From Topomyia yanbarensis (lineage: Eukaryota; Arthropoda; Insecta; Diptera; Culicidae), in assembly GCF_030247195.1 (NCBI RefSeq), contig NC_080670.1, positions 32,660,497 through 32,724,496 of the forward strand: a DNA stretch of 64,000 nucleotides. The letters run 5' to 3'. The notes under the pieces are model-generated. The model saw only the letters and a list, made by a program, of their open reading frames with translations. It did no database searches and was not told where the DNA came from. Position numbers and translations under genes: made by a program. Positions 44,833 through 56,300 of the stretch are shown one piece after another. Within the stretch, counting starts at the first letter, position 1. Each line of letters opens with the position of its first letter.

Positions 44833-45654
44833 CATCATCATGATCGAACTTAGATTTTTGCAACTGTCATGTGAATGATTTGACTGGGACATCTCTACAC
44901 TCACTTTCACTGTGTACCGCTAACACCACGAGTCTAAACAAGCGTGGACCAAACTCCGGTTTGTGCCTGTATTGATACACTCTATGCATAATAGATAAAT
45001 TTAGATGCGACTAGCTTTGCATCCGAAATAGACTGGCCAACCAGGCTCACCGAACGACATTCAAGGCTCACCGTTGCTAAATGATAAAATGCTTCACAAC
45101 GAAAACCGACAACATTCGCTCACACTCCGAGCCTTTCTCCCATACATCACACCCGGCTACGGGAACTGGAAGCTACAAGAATGTGCCAACCTGTGACCTA
45201 TTGGCTTTTGTCATAAATTTTTTCCCGGAAAGACCTGGTTTTCATTTCGCTCGCCCACTGCAGGTCGACCGTTCGTCCGTCCGTTCGTTCGTTAAGAGTA
45301 CCGGTTGCTGTGCTCTGCACACGGAAGGATAGGTGGTGACGTAATAAATCGGTACTTGAGCCCTTGCAGAATTAAATGCTGCCTGCCTGAACTAGAGTGC
45401 AGCAGAGTACAAGTTGCGTTTTAAATCGTTGGCAGTAGGTAATATAATAATTTCAGGCAGGGATTCGAATGGAGTTTAAGGAAGGATTTTCGTTCAGTAC
45501 ATTGTGATACTGAGGAAGTGATCTGGATCCGTACTTGTAGAATGTTAATGGTACGGTTGGCAGTAATATCCCCTAAATTCAGTTATTATATCAATATCTT
45601 TATGCTTTGGTATCTTCTTTGAGATCAAAACGTTTACAAAAGCACAGACTGTCA
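44833..45654. other. Unique-looking noncoding DNA
   Basis: No gene recognised. About 45230-45340 has CCGTTCGTTCGTTCG-like GC-rich sequence. The hexamer array follows. Confidence 0.4.
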
Positions 45655-48600
45655 CTAGAACTAGCACAAAGACTGAGTCTAAAATTGAGACTGAAACTGA
45701 AATCTACCTACTAATCGGAGAGTGAGGTTCAGGCTGAGGTTGACGCTTAGGCTGAGACGTGATACTGAACCTGAGACTAAAATTGAGACAAAGATTGAGA
45801 CTGAGATTGAGTCTGAGTCTGAGGCTGAAGCTGAGACGGAGACTGAAACTAAAACAGAAACTAATCTGGGATGTAATCGTAGATTGAGGCTGAGGCTGAA
45901 AAAGATACTGAGGCTGAGACGTGATACTAAGATTGAACCTGAGAGTGAAATCAGTCTGAGTCTAAGGCTGAATCTGATGCTGAGACTGAAGCTGAGACTG
46001 AGACTGATACTGAGACTGAGACTCAGACTGAGACTGAGACTGAGACTGAAGCTGAAACTGAAACTGAGACTGAGATTGAGACTTAAACTGAGACTGAGAC
46101 TGAGACTGAGACTGAAACTGAAACTGAAACTGAGACTGAAACTGAGACTGAGACTGCGGCTGAGACTGAGACTGAGACTGAGACTGAGACTGAGACTGAG
46201 ACTGAGACTGAGACTGAGACTGAGACTGAGACTGAGACTGAGACTGAGACTGAGACTGAGACTGAGACTGAGACTGAGACTGAGACTGAGACTGAGACTG
46301 AGACTGAGACTGAAACTGAAACTGAAACTGAAACTGAGACTGAAACTGAGACTGAGACTGCGGCTGAGACTGAGACTGAGACTGAGACTGAGACTGAGAC
46401 TGAGACTGAGACTGAGACTGAGACTGAGACTGAGACTGAGACTGAGACTGAGACTGAGACTGAGACTGAGACTGAGACTGAGACTGAGACTGAGACTGAG
46501 ACTGAGACTGAGACTGAGACTGAGACTGAGACTGAGACTGAGACTGAGACTGAGACTGAGACTGAGACTGAGACTGAGACTGAGACTGAGACTGAGACTG
46601 AGACTGAGACTGAGACTGAAACTGAAACTGAAACTGAGACTGAAACTGAGACTGAGACTGAGACTGAAGCTGAAACTGAAACTGAGACTGAGACTGCGGC
46701 TGAGACTGAGACTGAGACTGAGACTGAGACTGAGACTGAGACTGAGACTGAGACTGAGACTGAGACTGAGACTGAGACTGAGACTGAAACTGAGACTGAA
46801 ACTGAGACTGAGACTGAGACTGAAGCTGAAACTGAAACTGAGACAGAGACTGAGACTGAGCCCGAGACTGAGACTGAGACTGAGACTAAAGCTGAGACTG
46901 AAACTGAGACTGAAACTGAGACTGAAACTGAGACAGAGACTGAGACTGAGACTGAGATTGAGACTGAGACTGAGACTGAGACTGAGACTGAGACTGAGAC
47001 TGAGACTGAGACTGAGACTGAAACTGAGACTGAGACTGAGACTGAGACTGAGACTGAGACTGAGACTGAGACTGAGACTGAGACTGAGACTGAGACTGAG
47101 ACTGAGACTGAGACTGAGACTGAAGCTGAAACTGAAACTGAAACTGAGACTGAGATTGAGACTTAGACTGAGACTGAGACTGAGACTGAGACTGAGACTG
47201 AAACTGAAACTGAAACTGAAACTGAGACTGAGACTGAGACTGAGACTGAGACTGAGACTGAAGCTGAAACTGAAACTGAGACAGAGACTGAGACTGAGCC
47301 CGAGACTGAGACTGAGACTGACACTGAGACTGAGACTGAGACTGAGACTGAGACTGAGAATGAGACTGAGACTGAGACTGAGACTGAGACTGAGACTGAG
47401 ACTGAGACTGAGACTGAGACTAAAGCTGAGACTGAGACTGAGACTGAAACTGAGACAGAGACTGAGACTGAGACTGAGACTGAGACTGAGACTGAGACTG
47501 AGACTGAGACTGAGACTGAGACTGAGACTGAGACTGAGACTGAGACTGAGACTGAGACTGAGACTGAGACTGAGACTGAGACTGAGACTGAGACTGAGAC
47601 TCAGACTGAAGCTGAAGCTGAAACTGAAACTGAAACTGAAACTGAGACTGAGACTGAGACTGAAACTGAAACTGAAACTGAGACTGAAACTGAGACTGAG
47701 ACTGAGACTGAAGCTGAAACTGAAACTGAGACAGAGACTGAGACTGAGCCCGAGACTGAGACTGAGACTGAGACTGAGACTGAGACTGAGACTGAGACTG
47801 AGACTGAGACTGAGACTGAGACTGAGACTGAGACTGAGACTGAGACTGAGACTGAGACTGAGACTGAGACTGAGACTGAGACTGAGACTGAGACTGAGAC
47901 TGAGACTGAGACTGAGACTGAGACTGAGACTGAGATTGAGACTGAGACTGAGACTGAGACTGAGACTGAGACTGAGACTGAGACTGAGACTGAGACTGAG
48001 ACTGAGACTGAGACTGAGACTGAGACTGAGACTGAGACTGAGACTGAGACTGAGACTGAGACTGAGACTGAGACTGAGACTGAGACTGAGACTGAGACTG
48101 AGACTGAGACTGAGACTGAGACTGAGACTGAGACTGAGACTGAGACTGAGACTGAGACTGAGACTGAGACTGAGACTGAGACTGAGACTGAGACTGAGAC
48201 TGAAGCTGAAACTGAAACTGAAACTGAGACTGAGATTGAGATTGAGACTTAGACTGAGACTGAGACTGAAACTGAAACTGAGACTGAAACTGAGACTGAG
48301 ACTGAGACTGAGACTGAGACTGAGACTGAGACTGAGACTGAGACTGAAGCTGAAACTGAAACTGAAACTGAGACAGAGACTGAGACTGAGCCCGAGACTG
48401 AGACTGAGACTGAGACTGAGACTGAGACTGAGACTGAGACTGAGACTGAGACTGAGACTGAGACTAAAGCTGAGACTGAGACTGAGACTGAAACTGAGAC
48501 AGAGACTGAGACTGAGACTGAGACTGAGATTGAGACTGAGACTGAGACTGAGACTGAGACTGAGACTGAGACTGAGACTGAGACTGAAGCTGAAGCTGAA

Positions 48601-49800
48601 GCTGAAACTGAAACTGAAACTGAAACTGAGACTGAGACTGAAACTGAAACTGAGACTGAAACTGAGACTGAGACTGAGACTGAAGCTGAAACTGAAACTG
48701 AGACAGAGACTGAGACTGAGCCCGAGACTGAGACTGAGACTGAGACTGAGACTGAGACTGAGACTGAGACTGAGACTGAGACTGAGACTGAGACTGAGAC
48801 TGAGACTGAGACTGAGACTAAAGCTGAGACTGAAACTGAGACTGAAACTGAGACAGAGACTGAGACTGAGATTGAGACTGAGACTGAGACTGAGACTGAG
48901 ACTGAGACTGAGACTGAGACTGAGACTGAGACTGAGACTGAGACTGAGACTGAGACTGAGACTGAGACTGAGACTGAGACTGAGACTGAGACTGAGACTG
49001 AGACTGAGACTGAGACTGAGACTGAGACTGAGACTGAGACTGAGACTGAGACTGAGACTGAGACTGAGACTGAGACTGAGACTGAAACTGAGACTGAGAC
49101 TGAGACTGAGACTGAGACTGAGACTGAGACTGAGACTGAGACTGAGACTGAGACTGAGACTGAGACTGAGACTGAGACTGAGACTGAGACTGAGACTGAG
49201 ACTAAAGCTGAGACTGAGACTGAGACTGAGACTGAGACTGAGACTGAAACTGAGACAGAGACTGAGACTGAGACTGAGATTGAGACTGAGACTGAGACTG
49301 AGACTGAGACTGAGACTGAGACTGAGACTGAGACTGAGACTGAGACTGAGACTGAGACTGAGACTGAGACTGAGACTGAGACTGAGACTGAGACTGAGAC
49401 TGAGACTGAGACTGAGACTGAGACTGAGACTGAGACTGAGACTGAGACTGAGACTGAGACTAAAGCTGAGACTGAGACTGAGACTGAGACTGAAACTGAG
49501 ACAGAGACAGAGACTGAGACTGAGACTGAGATTGAGACTGAGACTGAGACTGAGACTGAGACTGAGACTGAGACTGAGACTGAGACTGAGACTGAGACTG
49601 AGACTGAGACTGAGACTGAGACTGAGACTGAGACTGAGACTGAGACTGAAGCTGAGACTGAAACTGAGACAGAGACTGAGACTGAGCCCGAGACTGAGAT
49701 TGAGATTGAGTCTGAGTTTGAGTCTGCGGTTGAGGCTGAGTCTTAGGCAGAATTTGAGGCCGAAACTGAAGCTCAGACTTATACTGAGGCTGAAATAGAG
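45655..49800. repeat. 4.1-kb TGAGAC hexanucleotide array with higher-order structure
   Basis: About 690 units of TGAGAC, with GAAACT, GAAGCT, ACAGAG and GATTGAG variants. The first ~350 bp and last ~130 bp are degenerate, as expected at array edges. A rare variant reading GAGCCCGAG occurs at 46861, 47299, 47749, 48391, 48721 and 49687 (position of CCCGAG). The spacings 438, 450, 642, 330 and 966 bp are all exact multiples of six. Each is preceded by a GAAGCTGAAACTGAAACT / ACAGAGACTGAGACTGAG cassette, so blocks of several hundred bases were copied as units. The plus frame 45722-49798 stays open as (Arg-Leu)n. The Glu-Thr frame is stopped by TAG, for example near 47163 and 48247. No promoter, splice or non-repeat coding is attached, so I annotate a satellite, not a gene. 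Confidence 0.95.
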
Positions 49801-51100
49801 ACTACACTACTACTGCTGTATCATCGAACTCAACGTGAAAACCACTTCCTGCTACTAGCCCACACAACGCACTGTAACCTATTTTGATTCCCCCTAAAAT
49901 CCCGCAACATACACTCTACCCAACAACAACCCTAAAATGAAATCGTTCCATCCGAGCATTAGTGTCGTTCTTCCGTTTTTAGCAACCGCAACCATTGTGG
50001 TCTGTCTGTTTGTCGTCTGCCGCTCTGCCTAACACGTCCACACTATTACTTCCCACTTTTACCGTGCTTCCTACATACTAAATGTCGTAGTTTATTCCTG
50101 CCATAATTAATTAAATGGTTGCTATTCAGCGTGGTCTACGAAAATCGGCCTGGGGCTCCTGTTTTCCACCCACCGTGGTTGGTATGATGCGACCGAGCTA
50201 GCACTGCACTGAACTAGCCCGTGACCAGCGCGATGACGACGACGACGACGACACGTTGGCGACCGGGTCTCTAAATGAAGTGACAAAAAGCGTTGATTCG
50301 TCGCTTCCGGGGCCGCCGGATGTTTGTGTTTGTTTTTGGACCATAAATTCGATCGGCTTTCGGGTCGGTCCCCCTGTGTAACGAGATCTCTAATGTTGTC
50401 ACAAATTTTGTTATCGGGATAAACAGTTAAATAGATTTCGCTTTATTGTTGTGGGCTTCGGTACAAGTGTTGAATAGAACAAAACTCATAAATGTAATCG
50501 TCAAAGAATACGGCATGTGGAGCAACTACCATGACTACTATTACCACTAGCCACCGGGAGGCTAGGCTCGGAGGGCGAAGAATCTTTGGTGTTGCTCCGA
50601 TTTATCGTTTTTATTAATTAGTACCACAATTTATGATACAATTAATTTAATTAGTTCATCGGCCGGTCGATTACGCGCTAGTCGTGGTGCTAACTAATAG
50701 CGCGATCAATTTTATCCACTCGACTTGAGTTCTTGAGGAGTGGGACGTGGAATCGCTGAGGTCCTGGCTGGCGGCGAAGAAATCATTCTGGAGCGGATTA
50801 GCGTCTCCTATTGTGTGCGAATGTGTGTGTTTGGTGGGAGGGGGAGGGGAGGGGGGTGCTCAATAGAACGATAAATGACTAGGATGGAATCAATCAGTGC
50901 TACCTTGAGGTTTGCCAGTAGGAGTTATCAACCGGATCAGAACCAAAACAGAATTCTGCCTGGAACGGGAGCGTCAATCCGCCTCATTCGCCTTAATCGG
51001 GGCAGATTTGTATCGGAAACTACGTCGAAGACCAACGCCGGGATTGAATTAGCAGATGAATTACGAATCTAGGCGGCACCAAATCGGGCGTGAAGGTGTT
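49801..51100. other. Repeat-poor DNA, possible regulatory sequence
   Basis: No gene. About 50600-50720 mixes TTAATTAG-type homeodomain-like cores with GATTACGCGC and GATCAATTTTAT in an information-rich stretch. A GAC triplet run is at about 50233-50252 and a G-rich run at about 50836-50853. This is compatible with a conserved noncoding element, but untested. Confidence 0.3.
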
Positions 51101-53121
51101 TTCAGCTTGTTACTATGGGAAGCGGTGCGGGAAAGTGCAATTTTGTTCGATCTGCATTTAAGAGGTTTACCGAAGGATTAACTTGTTGTTGTTGGAGTGC
51201 AAAGGATGTGCAATCTATTTGTTACGTGTTGCAATTATCTATTACGACATATTTGAATACGGCATTATAGAGGATTATAAGGGATAGACTGAGTAGTGAG
51301 CGTCACCCTGGAGGGTCTGGGTTCAATCACAAACGAAGTCGTTGAGATTTTCAATGGTGAAAAATCTGCGATCACGTTTTCATTCGGAAGGAAAGCAAAG
51401 CCGTTGGTAGTCGAATGTAACATATATAACGCATGTAACAAAAGATCGAATGAAACAAGGAATGGATAACTGAAAAAATGTCTAAAGAACAGCTCATGTC
51501 ATAAAGAAGGATATCACAAAATAGTGTAGTTTTTAAATTATAAATTTATTTGATTAAATTCATAGATGACATACTCAAAAGATTAGTCTGTCTGTCACCG
51601 ATTGGCATTCAACCCCACCTAATTACGAAAATGCTCTTTAAATGAAGTCTTATTTTTTCTGGGCAACATGAATCAATGAGCTACTAATATGATAATGTAT
51701 TTTTAAAATTAAAAGTTTGTGAACTTGGAAATGCGGAAATTTTTCTCGAGTCCTGTACAAAATGAAAAATGAGCGTTTCTCCTCTTTTGTAAGCCAGTCA
51801 TTGAAAGTTTGTAAATTTAGAAATGCGGTTGGAAATTTGTTTCTTCTTCAACTGTATTTTGGGTTCTGTTTATTTCTATTTCTATTTCGCTATTATGCAC
51901 GTATCTCACGATTGCTTTCTTGATGTTTTCGATCAGATGTTCTGCTTTGCTTCTTGCACTTACGGATCACGAGTGTGAACCCGTTCGTCCTTGGTAATAG
52001 CTTTTTTACTGATGATACTGTCTGCTGATTTGGAGGTACTTGGCGCAGCTATAGAAGTCGTCATTATTGCCCGAACAGCACCCATAAATTCGGCGACGGG
52101 TTGTAGTTCAGGTAATAGTATAGGGTTCTCAAACCGGTGTTGCGTGCTCTCAAACCGGTTTTGATAATTCAATTTCATATAAATTCAAACGAATTCCTTG
52201 TACCTACTGCGAATGTTGTTACATAGGAATGACAACAAACTTGTAATTCTGGTACAAGCGGTCACCGACAATGGAATGGAAAGAATAGACAGCGTTCAAC
52301 GAAAACGAGCGCTTTGTCATTTAAAGAAATGTGTCATATTCGCAATAGACTCGCGACAGTTAACAGGCCAGCCGATCCGTACGGACTCAGAGTGCAGCGA
52401 TACCGCGTAGTATTGGAACTCACTAATGTAGAAACGATTAATAGATAGATCTATCTCATTCTAGTTATCACATCACAAACCTGTCAAAAAAATCGATTTT
52501 TAGGTGTTATAGCAATAGTCCACATAATCAAATACCAATAGGCTCAGTTCAGGTCCGCCATAGCAAGTAAGATCAAAGCGAGCAGTAAGCATCAATTTCT
52601 CTTTCAAAATTTAATATTATTTTGTTACCGTTAAAATCACAATCATGTTATACTTGTATAGCCCCATCTTTTTTGTAAAGGCAGTATGCGTAGTAAGCGG
52701 AACATATTTCATTTTGAGTCATATAAGATCGGTGAGCGTAATTAAGATCTATTTGAGAACTGGCGTTGTAGTTCTTTGTACTTTTTCGCAACAAACAGAA
52801 ATTAATATATTGATATCAAACGAAATGGATCTTCGCTAACAGTGATATATCGAATAAATGAACTAGCCAAATAAAATTAAGGTGCCTGTAAAGCGGACAA
52901 AATATTATTTCATTTATTAAAAAAATCTCTTTGACCCACAGTTATGCACTGTTGAATTGGTACTGGAAGTGAAAACGGATCTTAATTTCAAGGAAGTGAC
53001 ATATATACAGTTACACCACGTGAGAAACTGTGTTCACTTTAGCCCAGGCAGAAAATTTCATTGCGAAGAACAACACGTAGCACGCTTACGAATACGGCAA
53101 CGATAAAAAGGTCCAGACTAT
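51101..53121. other. Noncoding DNA, no gene recognised
   Basis: A tRNA B-box-like GGGTTCAATCAC occurs near 51309 without a convincing A box or stem. Open frames 51960-52178 (minus), 52198-52410 and 52645-52839 (plus) have no known motif. Confidence 0.4.
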
Positions 53122-53347
53122 ATGGATGACGATAAAAGGAAGGTGCGCCTACACGACCTTACGCCGTGCATTAGACCAGAACAAAATACGGAGAAGTGGA
53201 ATCCGTTACAAAATACGGAGAAGTGGAATCCGTTACTCGAGGGAATCTTTTCAGTGTTATTCCCAACGGCGCACAGTGGCCGAAAGGAAAATATTGATAT
53301 ATTTGTTTTTTTTTAAGGGTTTTTCCCCATTTTTTTGTGACAATTAA
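53122..53347. repeat. 28-bp tandem duplication
   Basis: AAAATACGGAGAAGTGGAATC and its continuation CCGTTAC occur twice in direct tandem at about 53184-53240. Otherwise noncoding. Confidence 0.6.
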
Positions 53348-53699
53348 ATAAGGATTAGATTTTTAATGGCAATTTAAACGTCGCTGTAAAAGGCAATTCT
53401 AATTTTTTTTGAATTTTTGAAATCACAGTAGAATGGAGTTGGGTCAAGTAGGTAAGTTTTTTCATGCGATGGTATTTTTAAACTGATTTTGACATACAAG
53501 CACTCTTTGGAAAGGTTTTATATCGGGCAACATTTTGGCAATAATAATTTTTCGCCCGGCTAAATAGTTTTAAAGATAGATCCGATAAGGCGAAGGTACC
53601 TTTTTCAGGTTTTTTTTTTAATCTGGGGGTGCGATACTATATTAGAGGTACAATGTACACGCCTAGAAAATCAGCGGTTCCACTTTTATTTGAAGAGCA
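53348..53699. other. AT-rich noncoding DNA
   Basis: Nothing recognisable. Confidence 0.35.
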
Positions 53700-54218
53700 G
53701 GAATACTGCACATTATTTAAAAATTAATATTAATACGTAATTCAAGTAAGAATATGAAAAATTGGCAAATGATGTGAAAAGTCATGAAACCGCAGAAGGA
53801 AATGTTAAAAATGTTATTTTTCAGCATCTGCGTCTGGTTATGTACTTGAAAATGACTTTTCGGTGTGTTCGTCATCGCCAGAGTGTGGAATGGAAGTTGT
53901 GCATTCCGGCTCACGTGGTATTTTAGCTGTGGTACGACCACGTTTGCGCTTCGGAGTATATTTTTGGATTCCTTTTCTTTTTGCTCATGATTTTTTCGAT
54001 CATCTAATTCGATAAAACCATAAATAATTATATTGTCAACTCATGCGAATTATTTGACGCGCTTTTTTCTTTTTACACGAGCATGTTTCGAATTGAACTT
54101 TGAATTGTTTAGAGGCTGATCGAATACTGTGAACAGATGCAATAGCGTTCTTTACGTCCCCTTCATTTCGTTTTGGCGTTTTTCGAACGAAATTACGCAC
54201 TATCAAATCACATCCCAC
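53700..54218 (-). pseudogene. pogo-like transposase remnant (HTH_psq N-terminus)
   Basis: The minus frame starting at 54218 reads VRNFVRKTPKRNEGDVKNAI, then ASVHSIRSASKQFKVQFETC. This fits the psq-type helix-turn-helix DNA-binding domain that opens pogo/Tigger-like transposases (VRNYxRKT...AxxAV...SxRxAAKxFxVPxxTL). The frame decays after about 50 residues. Further down, about 53850-53975 reads KRKGIQKYTPKRKRGRTTAK, a basic tail of the kind seen at the end of such proteins. The DDD catalytic core is not present between them. Broken and inactive. Confidence 0.55.
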
Positions 54219-54224
54219 AATTAC

Positions 54225-54370
54225 CCTAATATGATTATAAAGGTTTTAACCTAAGGGTCATTCGTCTCTTTTTGGAAAAATCTCTAACCCTATGTGCGGG
54301 GTTGGGAATCGAACCCAGGTGAGCTGCGTACAGGGCAATCGATTTACCAACTACGTTATGCCCGTCCCCG
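54225..54370 (-). mobile_element. SINE copy 3
   Basis: On the minus strand: head GGGACGGGCATAACGTAGTT, A box TAACGTAGTTGG, B box GGGTTCGATTCC (about 54308-54319), body CACATAGGGTTAGAGATTTT, and 3' landmark GACGAATGACCCTTAGG with a TTATAA-rich end. Nearly full length. Confidence 0.85.
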
Positions 54371-54439
54371 ACCCAAACATGTGATTTTTAGCCAGATTAA
54401 GCAATATTCTTATTTTTTACGACTTTTGTTTGAAGACCC

Positions 54440-54653
54440 ACCACTGTGCGACTTTCGTGTTGTTAAAATGTGGTTGAAAAATAACGCTGTGCACTTACCC
54501 AGTCAGATTCTTACGTGCCAGTTTTGTAACCATACGGCACATTATGGAAAACAATGCTTGGAAATCGCTAAGAATAATGTACCTACTTCAACCATCATTA
54601 AAAACAGTTTTCAACAGATGTTGATTAAACACAATCAATTGGTCAATAAATAA
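54440..54653 (+). pseudogene. CCHC zinc-knuckle fragment
   Basis: The frame 54294-54653 begins inside the SINE, so its start is not real. From about 54440 it reads DFRVVKMWLKNNAVHLPSQ and then CQFCNHTAHYGKQC. The latter is an exact C-x2-C-x4-H-x4-C knuckle of the retroelement Gag type. It continues NSFQQMLIKHNQLVNK to a stop at 54653. Probably a Gag/ORF1 remnant; the family is not identified. Confidence 0.45.
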
Positions 54654-54827
54654 CTGATGCACTTTATATATCGAAACTAACTTCCTATACCGATAACGAA
54701 ATAATAACGATGGGTCTAGTTACTCCAAACCAACAGCCAGCATAATAAATGCCGATCAACACGGATTTACGACAGCGACCCGCTGAACAAGAAACAAATA
54801 AGAACTTCGAACACTTCTCTAACTCGA

Positions 54828-54890
54828 CAAAGAGGCGAATGACCCTAAGGTTAAAACCTCAATAATCAAAAAACAAAAACTTCCAACACC
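54828..54890 (+). mobile_element. SINE copy 4, 3' fragment
   Basis: Contains AAAGAGGCGAATGACCCTAA and GGTTAAAACCTC with an A-rich tail. Only the last ~55 bp of the SINE is present, a strongly 5'-truncated copy. Confidence 0.75.
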
Positions 54891-55034
54891 TTGAAGCCTG
54901 TAACGCAAGGGAAAGGCAAATGGGTTGACTCCCAAGTTGTGGACAAAGCAGCGAATGCATTAGCCCGAAGAAAATGGCTCTCAACACGCAGCAGAAAGCT
55001 ACACCCACAAGACTATCCTGCCCGTAGTTGCTTT

Positions 55035-55125
55035 GTGTGGTTGTGGGGGTTCGCAACAACCCAGGGTGATTTCGAAAGGATCCGTGATACGAAGAAGGTT
55101 GAGAACCGTTGTGGTAGGAGATTGA
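55035..55125 (-). other. Possible hAT-type terminal remnant
   Basis: The minus strand carries ACAACGGTTCTCAACCTTCT, then a TCGCGACC-like GTTGCGAACCCCCAC stretch. This recalls hAT terminal sequences of the CAGnGGTTCTCAAC type. No partner end or 8-bp duplication was found. Confidence 0.3.
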
Positions 55126-55147
55126 GAATCGGAAGTATAACTTAAGC

Positions 55148-55294
55148 AGCTTCTAGTAGTACGCAGCGCACCTGGGTTCGAGTCCCGACTCCGCACATAG
55201 GGTTAAAAAAATTTCCTAAGAGATTTTTCTAACCCGAAGAGGCGAATGACCTTAAGGTTAAAACCTCTATAATTGAAATAAAAAAAGCTTCTAG
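55148..55294 (+). mobile_element. SINE copy 5, 5'-truncated, with target-site duplication
   Basis: The body 55157-55285 lacks the A box. It has the B box GGGTTCGAGTCC (about 55173), CACATAGGGTTAAAAAAATT, and the 3' landmark GAAGAGGCGAATGACCTTAA with an A-rich tail. An exact 9-bp repeat AGCTTCTAG flanks it (55148-55156 and 55286-55294). Confidence 0.82.
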
Positions 55295-56194
55295 CACTGC
55301 CAGAGAAGCATCTATGTTAATTAAACTAACTTAAAAAAAATAGTTAAGCATTAAGATTTAGAAAAAATATGTAGTAATTTGATTTTTATATGCACATAAC
55401 GCATTTTGAGCGTGAAGATTGTCGTGTCCGATACTATGAATGATGGAATAGGATTTGGTAAAAGTATAACAGATCAAAAGTTTGATCAGTTATCTATTTT
55501 ATAGGGGGAATGTTTTTACCGTTGTTGTACAATCGACTAGTTGTAGAAGTCTGAATGGTGGATAGCTCTACGAAAAACTTTGAAATCGGTTAGAGTGTAA
55601 AACTTCAGATTGAAATCGTTCGAGCTCGGTTTTATTCAATTGAAAACATAAAAATTAAAAATAATTTTGTCGAAGCATTTCACTTTAATTTCAGACAGTT
55701 TTTTCTGTAAAAGACTACAAATTTCCACGAACTGTCGTCTGTTCGAACACGACAGTAGTTCCGAATATTTTGTTTAGAATACTGGGTTAACTTTCCTTCC
55801 CGAGGATGTAGCCACTTGCTTATCGGTTCTGAAGGCACGTTCTGCGACGTATCATTTTACCTGATTTTGAAGTTGAAGGGCATTTGGGCCATTTTGAGGC
55901 TTTTTAATTGAACTGGTCATTCTCTGCGGTATTCCGAGGACCTCGTTCTTTCTGAACACTTTTCGAGCCGCTCTAAAACCCGTCTTGCGACATATCAAAC
56001 TTAATGAATTTTCAAAGCTAATTTATTGGGAGAGATTTTGAGGGTTTTTGGGCGAATTGGTTACCCTCCGGCTTATTCCGGTCTCTTGGTTCTGCCGGAA
56101 AAGTGGGCATATAATGACGACGATTTTCTTACGGGGACATCACTCGTGACTTGCCATGTATTTTTGGCGTCATGCATGTCGTGTGACTGTTTGC
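55295..56194. other. Noncoding DNA, no gene recognised
   Basis: No recognisable motif. Confidence 0.35.
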
Positions 56195-56300
56195 ATATAG
56201 TGTCTAACAAGTGCTAATTTAGGTACTAGTTTCGATATATCGTCTAACTTGGCCCCAAGTGGGTGCTAGTTAATGACAAGATGAATTCGAAACACTGGTT
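56195..56300. mobile_element. Half copy of the 28898-type MITE
   Basis: GTGCTAGTTAATGACAAGAT and GAATTCGAAACAC align with the right terminus of the MITE at 28898-29257. A GTGTCTAACAAGTGCTAATT block upstream also fits. The left terminus is missing. Confidence 0.55.

Noticed and set aside
45722..49798. 1,358-codon open frame of alternating Arg-Leu
   Set aside because: It is only one reading of the TGAGAC array. AGA and CTG need specific changes to become stops, so the frame survives easily. No non-repetitive coding, promoter or splice context is attached.
51270..51330. tRNA or SINE suggested by GGGTTCAATCAC
   Set aside because: No convincing A box at the right distance, no cloverleaf and no match to the SINE family of this window.
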